DNA of 64,000 nucleotides, taken from Paraliobacillus ryukyuensis. GTDB lineage: Bacteria; Bacillota; Bacilli; Bacillales; Amphibacillaceae. The notes beneath the pieces were generated by a model. The model was given only the letters and a program-made list of their open reading frames with translations, made no database searches and was not told the origin of the DNA. Position numbers and translations under genes: made by a program. The stretch is taken from assembly GCF_003315295.1 (NCBI RefSeq), contig NZ_QNRI01000001.1, positions 372,001 to 436,000 of the forward strand, in the 5' to 3' direction. Shown piece after piece: positions 59,719 to 64,000 of this stretch. Every line of letters starts with the position of its first letter. The stretch's first letter is position 1.

Positions 59719-61282
59719 TTGCATATTCAATTGCTCTTGTTTCTCGAATGACTGTTACTTTAATATGGCCTGGATAATTTAACTCACTTTCAATACGTTT
59801 TTTAATATCTCTTGCAATACGTAAAGATTCTACGTCGTCAATTACATCCGGTTTAACCATAATACGAACTTCTCTTCCAGCTTGGATCGCAAAAGATTTT
59901 TCGACTCCATCATACGATTCAGATATTTCTTCTAGTTTCTCTAATCGCTTGATGTAGTTTTCCAATGTTTCACTTCTAGCGCCTGGTCGCGCAGCTGAAA
60001 GGGCGTCAGCAGCGGCAACAAGAACTGCAATTACTGAAGTAGCTTCTTCATCTCCGTGATGCGAAGCAATGGAATTAATAACAATTTCATTTTCTTTATA
60101 CTTCATTGCTAATTCTTTACCGATTTCAACATGACTACCTTCTACTTCATGATCGATCGCTTTACCGATATCATGCAATAAACCCGCTCGTTTAGCTACA
60201 GTAACGTCCTCACCTAACTCTGCAGCGAGTAGTCCTGAGAGATTCGCAACTTCCATTGAATGTTTTAACACATTCTGACCATAACTTGTACGATATTTTA
60301 ATCGTCCAAGTATTTTCACAAGATCAGGATGAAGTCCATGTACTCCAACTTCAAATGTTGTTTGTTCACCAACTTCACGTATATATTCATCAACTTCTCG
60401 TCTTGATTTATCAACCATTTCTTCAATTCGAGCTGGATGGATCCTACCATCTTGCACTAACTTTTCTAAAGCAATGCGGGCAGTTTCTCTCCTAATTGGA
60501 TCAAAACCAGACAAAATAACCGCTTCTGGCGTGTCATCAATAATTAAATCAATTCCAGTTAATGTTTCAAGCGTACGAATGTTCCGTCCTTCTCTACCAA
60601 TAATACGACCTTTCATTTCATCGTTAGGTAGATTAACGACAGATACTGTTGTTTCAGCTACATGATCTGCAGCACAACGTTGCATGGCCAGTGACAAAAT
60701 CTCTTTTGCCTTTTTATCTGACTCTTCTTTCACACGATTTTCTGACTCTTTAATCATTAACGCCGCTTCATGATTAACTTCTTTTTCAACTCGTTCTAGA
60801 ATTATTTGTCTTGCTTGGTCAGTGGTATATCCGGAAATGCGCTCTAGCTCAGTCTGTTGCTCGCTAAACATAGCTTCCACTTTGCGTTCCATTTCTTCAA
60901 TTTGTTGTTGTTTTTCTGCTAGCGAACTTTCTTTTTTCTCTAACATGAGCTCACGTTTATCTAGCGTTTCATCTTTTCTGTCTAGATTCTCTTCTTTTTG
61001 CAATAGACGATTCTCTTGTTTTTGAAGTTCTACTCGTCGTTCTCGAAGTTCTTCATCTACTTGCTGGCGAATTTTATGATTCTCATCTTTCGCTTCTAAC
61101 AGTGCCTCTTTCTTAGCAACTTCGGCATTTTTATGTCCTTCTTTAACGATCTGTTCAGCCAACTCTTCGGCACTAGAAATCTTCTTTTCTGCAATAGATT
61201 TACGAATCAGATAACCAACAACAATACTGACGATAATTAGCAAAATGGAGATGACTATGAATATAACCCATTCCGTGGTCAT
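59714..61282 (-). CDS. rny: Ribonuclease Y
   Basis: A 522-residue membrane-anchored endoribonuclease that starts decay of most mRNA in Bacillus. One N-terminal helix ([20 protein letters not shown]), a long coiled coil to about residue 190, a KH domain ([19 protein letters not shown]) and the HD catalytic site ([15 protein letters not shown]). Start at 61282 with GGAGG at seven bases; the frame extends to 61315 without need. RicA at 55314 belongs to the complex that modulates it. Confidence 0.97.
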   Translation of the reverse strand: MTTEWVIFIVISILLIIVSIVVGYLIRKSIAEKKISSAEELAEQIVKEGHKNAEVAKKEALLEAKDENHKIRQQVDEELRERRVELQKQENRLLQKEENLDRKDETLDKRELMLEKKESSLAEKQQQIEEMERKVEAMFSEQQTELERISGYTTDQARQIILERVEKEVNHEAALMIKESENRVKEESDKKAKEILSLAMQRCAADHVAETTVSVVNLPNDEMKGRIIGREGRNIRTLETLTGIDLIIDDTPEAVILSGFDPIRRETARIALEKLVQDGRIHPARIEEMVDKSRREVDEYIREVGEQTTFEVGVHGLHPDLVKILGRLKYRTSYGQNVLKHSMEVANLSGLLAAELGEDVTVAKRAGLLHDIGKAIDHEVEGSHVEIGKELAMKYKENEIVINSIASHHGDEEATSVIAVLVAAADALSAARPGARSETLENYIKRLEKLEEISESYDGVEKSFAIQAGREVRIMVKPDVIDDVESLRIARDIKKRIESELNYPGHIKVTVIRETRAIEYAK

Positions 61283-61444
61283 GGTTTCACCTCCTCTTGC
61301 TATAAATTTGTACAAATCAATTTAAGTCGGCATGTACAGCTTTACCTTTATAAATGCATAATTAATCAAAATTGTATAATAAAATTATACAATTTAATTT
61401 TAATCTTGCGTCATGGTAATGTCAAGGAAACGTCATACTTTACA

Positions 61445-61484
61445 CAAAAAACTGATAATCTTAAATAAGACTATCAGTTTTCTT
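61445..61484 (-). terminator. Terminator of recA
   Basis: AAAACTGATAGTCTT with AAGATTATCAGTTTT (one mismatch) and T-run on the minus strand. Confidence 0.88.
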
Positions 61485-61495
61485 TCTGTTATCTA

Positions 61496-62530
61496 TTAGA
61501 CATTTTGTTCTTCATCTGTTTTTGGTGTCTCTTCTGGCGCCTCAACACCCATACCATAGTGATTTCGTACTTTAATATAAATTTCTTCCATTATTTCTGG
61601 ATTTTCTTTTAAGAATTGTTTTGAGTTTTCTCTTCCTTGTCCTAAACGTTCTTCGTTATAGGAATACCAAGCACCACTTTTCGTAACAATATCTAAATCA
61701 GAAGCAATATCTAGTAATTCTCCTTCTTTAGAGATACCTTCTCCGTACATAATATCGACTTCTGCTTGTCTAAACGGAGGCGCTACTTTGTTTTTAACAA
61801 CTTTTATTCTTGTTCTGTTTCCGACCATTTCATTTCCTTGTTTCAACGTTTCAGCACGACGAACTTCTAAACGAACAGAAGAATAAAACTTAAGGGCGCG
61901 TCCACCAGGTGTTGTTTCTGGGTTACCGAACATAACTCCAACTTTTTCCCGGATTTGGTTAATAAAGATTGCTGTTGTTCTTGACTTATTAATAGCTCCA
62001 GACAACTTACGCAATGCTTGAGACATTAGTCTTGCTTGCAAACCAACGTGGGCGTCTCCCATTTCACCTTCAATCTCGGCTTTAGGAACAAGCGCTGCAA
62101 CCGAATCAATAACAATCATATCAACGGCACCACTTCGTACTAGTGCTTCTGCAATTTCTAATGCTTGCTCTCCTGTGTCTGGTTGTGAAAGTAATAATTC
62201 ATCCACATTAACACCTAAACTTCTTGCATAAACAGGATCTAAAGCATGTTCTGCATCAATAAAGGCTGCTTGACCACCTTGTTTCTGTGCTTCGGCAATG
62301 GCATGAAGGGAGACCGTTGTTTTACCAGAAGATTCTGGTCCATAAATCTCAACAACACGCCCCCTCGGATATCCTCCAACACCTAATGCAACATCCAACG
62401 CTAAAGAACCACTGGAAACAGTAGCTACTTTTTGCTCTGCACGTTCTCCTAACTTCATGATAGAACCTTTACCAAATTGCTTCTCTATAGATTTCAACGC
62501 CATATCTAAGGCTTGTTTACGATCACTCAC
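61496..62530 (-). CDS. recA: Recombinase RecA
   Basis: A 344-residue recombinase and LexA co-protease. Walker [10 protein letters not shown], Walker B block [13 protein letters not shown], and the L2 region [21 protein letters not shown] are all intact. The start is the GTG at 62530, nine bases after GAGGGGG, giving [20 protein letters not shown]; the ATG at 62551 lies upstream of that site. A LexA box and a promoter lie just upstream, so it is part of the SOS regulon together with lexA at 38646. Confidence 0.97.
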   Translation of the reverse strand: MSDRKQALDMALKSIEKQFGKGSIMKLGERAEQKVATVSSGSLALDVALGVGGYPRGRVVEIYGPESSGKTTVSLHAIAEAQKQGGQAAFIDAEHALDPVYARSLGVNVDELLLSQPDTGEQALEIAEALVRSGAVDMIVIDSVAALVPKAEIEGEMGDAHVGLQARLMSQALRKLSGAINKSRTTAIFINQIREKVGVMFGNPETTPGGRALKFYSSVRLEVRRAETLKQGNEMVGNRTRIKVVKNKVAPPFRQAEVDIMYGEGISKEGELLDIASDLDIVTKSGAWYSYNEERLGQGRENSKQFLKENPEIMEEIYIKVRNHYGMGVEAPEETPKTDEEQNV

Positions 62531-62564
62531 GTTATATTTCCCCCTCGTCATTTAAACTACTACT

Positions 62565-62593
62565 ATCATAACTTGTTTTTTGAGATAAAACAA
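62565..62593 (-). promoter_or_regulatory. recA promoter
   Basis: TTGTTT and TATGAT on the minus strand with a 17-base spacer. A 9-bp inverted repeat, ACTTGTTTT and AAAACAAGT (62571-62579 and 62587-62595), spans the spacer and -35. Confidence 0.65.
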
Positions 62594-62601
62594 GTAAAAA
62601 G

Positions 62602-62615
62602 CGAATAAATGTTCG
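62602..62615. promoter_or_regulatory. LexA box of recA
   Basis: CGAATAAATGTTCG, one mismatch to CGAACNNNNGTTCG, nine bases upstream of the recA -35. Confidence 0.85.
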
Positions 62616-62617
62616 TT

Positions 62618-62670
62618 ATTTTTTAGCTAATATTACTCAACAAAAAATATCATTTCATTAGCTAAAAAAT
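62618..62670. repeat. 14-bp inverted repeat between cinA and recA
   Basis: ATTTTTTAGCTAAT (62618-62631) and its exact complement ATTAGCTAAAAAAT (62657-62670) flank 25 bases. Possible cinA terminator of unusual AT-rich form, or a protein site upstream of the recA LexA box. Confidence 0.6.
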
Positions 62671-62715
62671 CAAATTTGTCCGTCTTATAGTGTACAAATC
62701 TTTTTTTTTAGGAAA

Positions 62716-63975
62716 TTATAATTTATTATTTTTAAGTAGATAGTATAGTAGCTCTAGCCCTTTCTTAACCGAACGCTTCCTTACATAATTTCGATCACCA
62801 TAAAAGTGATATTTCTCCGTGATGATTACGCTATTCGCTTGATAAATACTTATATAAACTGTTCCTGGTGGTTGACCTTCTAACGCATTTGGTCCTGCAA
62901 CCCCAGTAAAACTAATCGCTATATCAGCTCGCATAGTTTTTGCCACTTGCTCTGCCATTGCTTTAGCGCAGGCCTTACTCACTGTACCATTTGTTACTAA
63001 TAATTCTCTTGGTATATTTAATACTGCTTGTTTCACGTGCTCACTGTAACTAACAACACTTCCTTGAAACACTTGACTTGCTCCCGATAGAGAAACTAAC
63101 GCATCAGCAAATAAACCACCTGTTAGACTCTCAGCCGCAGCTAGCGTCTGTTTTTTTTCTATTAATAGATTCAAAACAGCCGTCTCTATCGATACATCAT
63201 CATACCCATAGTAGTACGAACCAACGATAGCAAGTACTTCTTGTTGCTTTTGTTCGATCATTTGATTTGCTTGGTCAGCTGTATTTGCTTTTGCCGTAAT
63301 ACGGACTGCAACTTCACCATCAGAAGCTAATGGAGCTACGGTCGGATTAACTTGATCTGACACAATCGATTGGATTTTTGTTTCCAATTGAGCTTCACCA
63401 ATTCCAATAAAACGAAGCATTCGAGATGAAATTACTTCTTCTAAGGAGAGTTGGTCTTTTAAATATGGTATAACAAACTCCGTCATCATCTGTTTCATTT
63501 CCCTGGGAACGCCTGGCATAAAAATAAACATAGTTTGTTCATAAGAAACAATCATTCCTGGTGCAGTACCTATATGATTATCGATAATCGTAGCATCAGG
63601 AAATACCATCGCTTGCTTACGATTATTCGCTGTTACTTGACGATTATTTTTGGAAAAATAATGATGAATTGTAGTAAGAACATCCTCATTTAACTCTAAT
63701 AATTCACCTGTGAGACTCGCGAATGCCTCTCTGGTTAGATCATCTTCTGTAGGGCCAAGACCACCTGTTACGAATACTATATCCGAACGACCTTTTGCTT
63801 CATCAAAACAACGCTCTACTCGTGCTAGATTGTCACCTACAACTTGATGATAATATACACTCAAACCAATATCAGCCAACTTATCTGATATCCATTGTGC
63901 ATTGGTATTGGCAATTTGTCCTAATAGAAGTTCTGTACCTACACCAATAATCTCAGCTTTATACGTTTTTTCCAT
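62716..63975 (-). CDS. cinA: Competence/damage-inducible protein CinA, nicotinamide-nucleotide amidase
   Basis: A 419-residue protein with an N-terminal molybdopterin-binding-like domain (GVGTELLLGQIANTNAQWIS, TGGLGPTEDDLTREAF) and a C-terminal pyridine-nucleotide deamidase domain (AAAESLTGGLFADALVS, GVAGPNALEGQPPGTVYI). It recycles NMN and is co-expressed with recA in competence in several Firmicutes. AAAGGG precedes the ATG at eight bases. The upstream neighbour (usually pgsA) is beyond the window edge. Confidence 0.95.
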   Translation of the reverse strand: MEKTYKAEIIGVGTELLLGQIANTNAQWISDKLADIGLSVYYHQVVGDNLARVERCFDEAKGRSDIVFVTGGLGPTEDDLTREAFASLTGELLELNEDVLTTIHHYFSKNNRQVTANNRKQAMVFPDATIIDNHIGTAPGMIVSYEQTMFIFMPGVPREMKQMMTEFVIPYLKDQLSLEEVISSRMLRFIGIGEAQLETKIQSIVSDQVNPTVAPLASDGEVAVRITAKANTADQANQMIEQKQQEVLAIVGSYYYGYDDVSIETAVLNLLIEKKQTLAAAESLTGGLFADALVSLSGASQVFQGSVVSYSEHVKQAVLNIPRELLVTNGTVSKACAKAMAEQVAKTMRADIAISFTGVAGPNALEGQPPGTVYISIYQANSVIITEKYHFYGDRNYVRKRSVKKGLELLYYLLKNNKL

Positions 63976-64000
63976 TATTTAGACCCTTTCATTACATGCC

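Overview
The window is AT-rich, densely coding chromosomal DNA from a low-GC, endospore-forming Gram-positive bacterium of the family Bacillaceae. Evidence for sporulation is direct: cotE, spoVS, spoVK, sirA, a KinA/KinE-type kinase, a CwlC-type SPOR amidase and the small acid-soluble spore protein genes sspN, tlp and sspP. Gene order follows the Bacillus subtilis parC-parE ... citB ... tkt ... yneB-lexA segment and the glnR-glnA ... hfq-miaA ... mutSL-cotE-ricA-miaB ... spoVS-ymdB-rny-recA-cinA segment. Several extracellular domains are very acidic, which fits a halotolerant genus of the Gracilibacillus/Oceanobacillus/Virgibacillus type; the genus cannot be fixed from the sequence. Almost every gene is on the minus strand. 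No rRNA, tRNA, CRISPR array or intact insertion sequence was seen.

Layout. 1-3.4 kb: an FtsX-type permease, its ATPase and a kinase-less PASTA-domain membrane protein that runs off the window. 3.9-5.6 kb: a 6-phospho-beta-glucosidase gene behind a LicT/BglG-type RNA antiterminator and terminator. 5.85-12.2 kb: a complete hisZGDBHAFI operon, with the histidinol-phosphatase gene hisJ divergent at 12.9 kb. 13.9-15.1 kb: a 48-residue orphan protein and a C45-family acyltransferase. 15.4-19.8 kb: topoisomerase IV (parE-parC). 20-22.9 kb: yneT and a two-gene OpuC/EgtU-like ABC importer. 23-25 kb: plsY, and folE2-yidD. 25-28 kb: yneQ, yneP and a tandem-AAA SpoVK-like protein. 28.4-32.6 kb: spore-protein genes, a Fur-box-preceded FbpB-like gene, a dispersed repeat, aconitase and sspP. 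32.6-37.6 kb: sensor kinase, ccdC, yneF, sirA, tkt, ynzC. 37.7-39.3 kb: the SOS locus, with yneB, a 30-residue membrane peptide, three LexA boxes and lexA. 39.3-42.5 kb: an amidase followed by a decayed region with prophage remnants. 42.5-54.4 kb: glnA-glnR, ynbB, hflX, spoVK, hfq, miaA, a Dps-like gene, mutL and mutS. 54.5-64 kb: cotE, ricA, miaB, a dipeptidase, spoVS, ymdB, rny, recA (with a LexA box) and cinA.

How it works together. DNA repair and SOS genes (lexA, yneB, recA, mutSL) share recognisable LexA control at two places. Nitrogen control is shown by a perfect GlnR site upstream of glnRA. Forespore genes carry sigma-G-like promoters, and spoVS has a sigma-H-like one. Iron control is shown by the Fur-like box ahead of the FbpB-like gene next to aconitase, the classic iron-sparing target.

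The most interesting items are the minimal SOS membrane peptide in the place of yneA, the FtsX/ATPase/PASTA module, the FbpB-like gene beside citB, a two-copy structured intergenic repeat with terminal inverted repeats, a Dps-like protein lacking the ferroxidase histidines, a tandem SpoVK-like AAA protein, and a prophage graveyard with in-frame stop codons between lexA and glnA.
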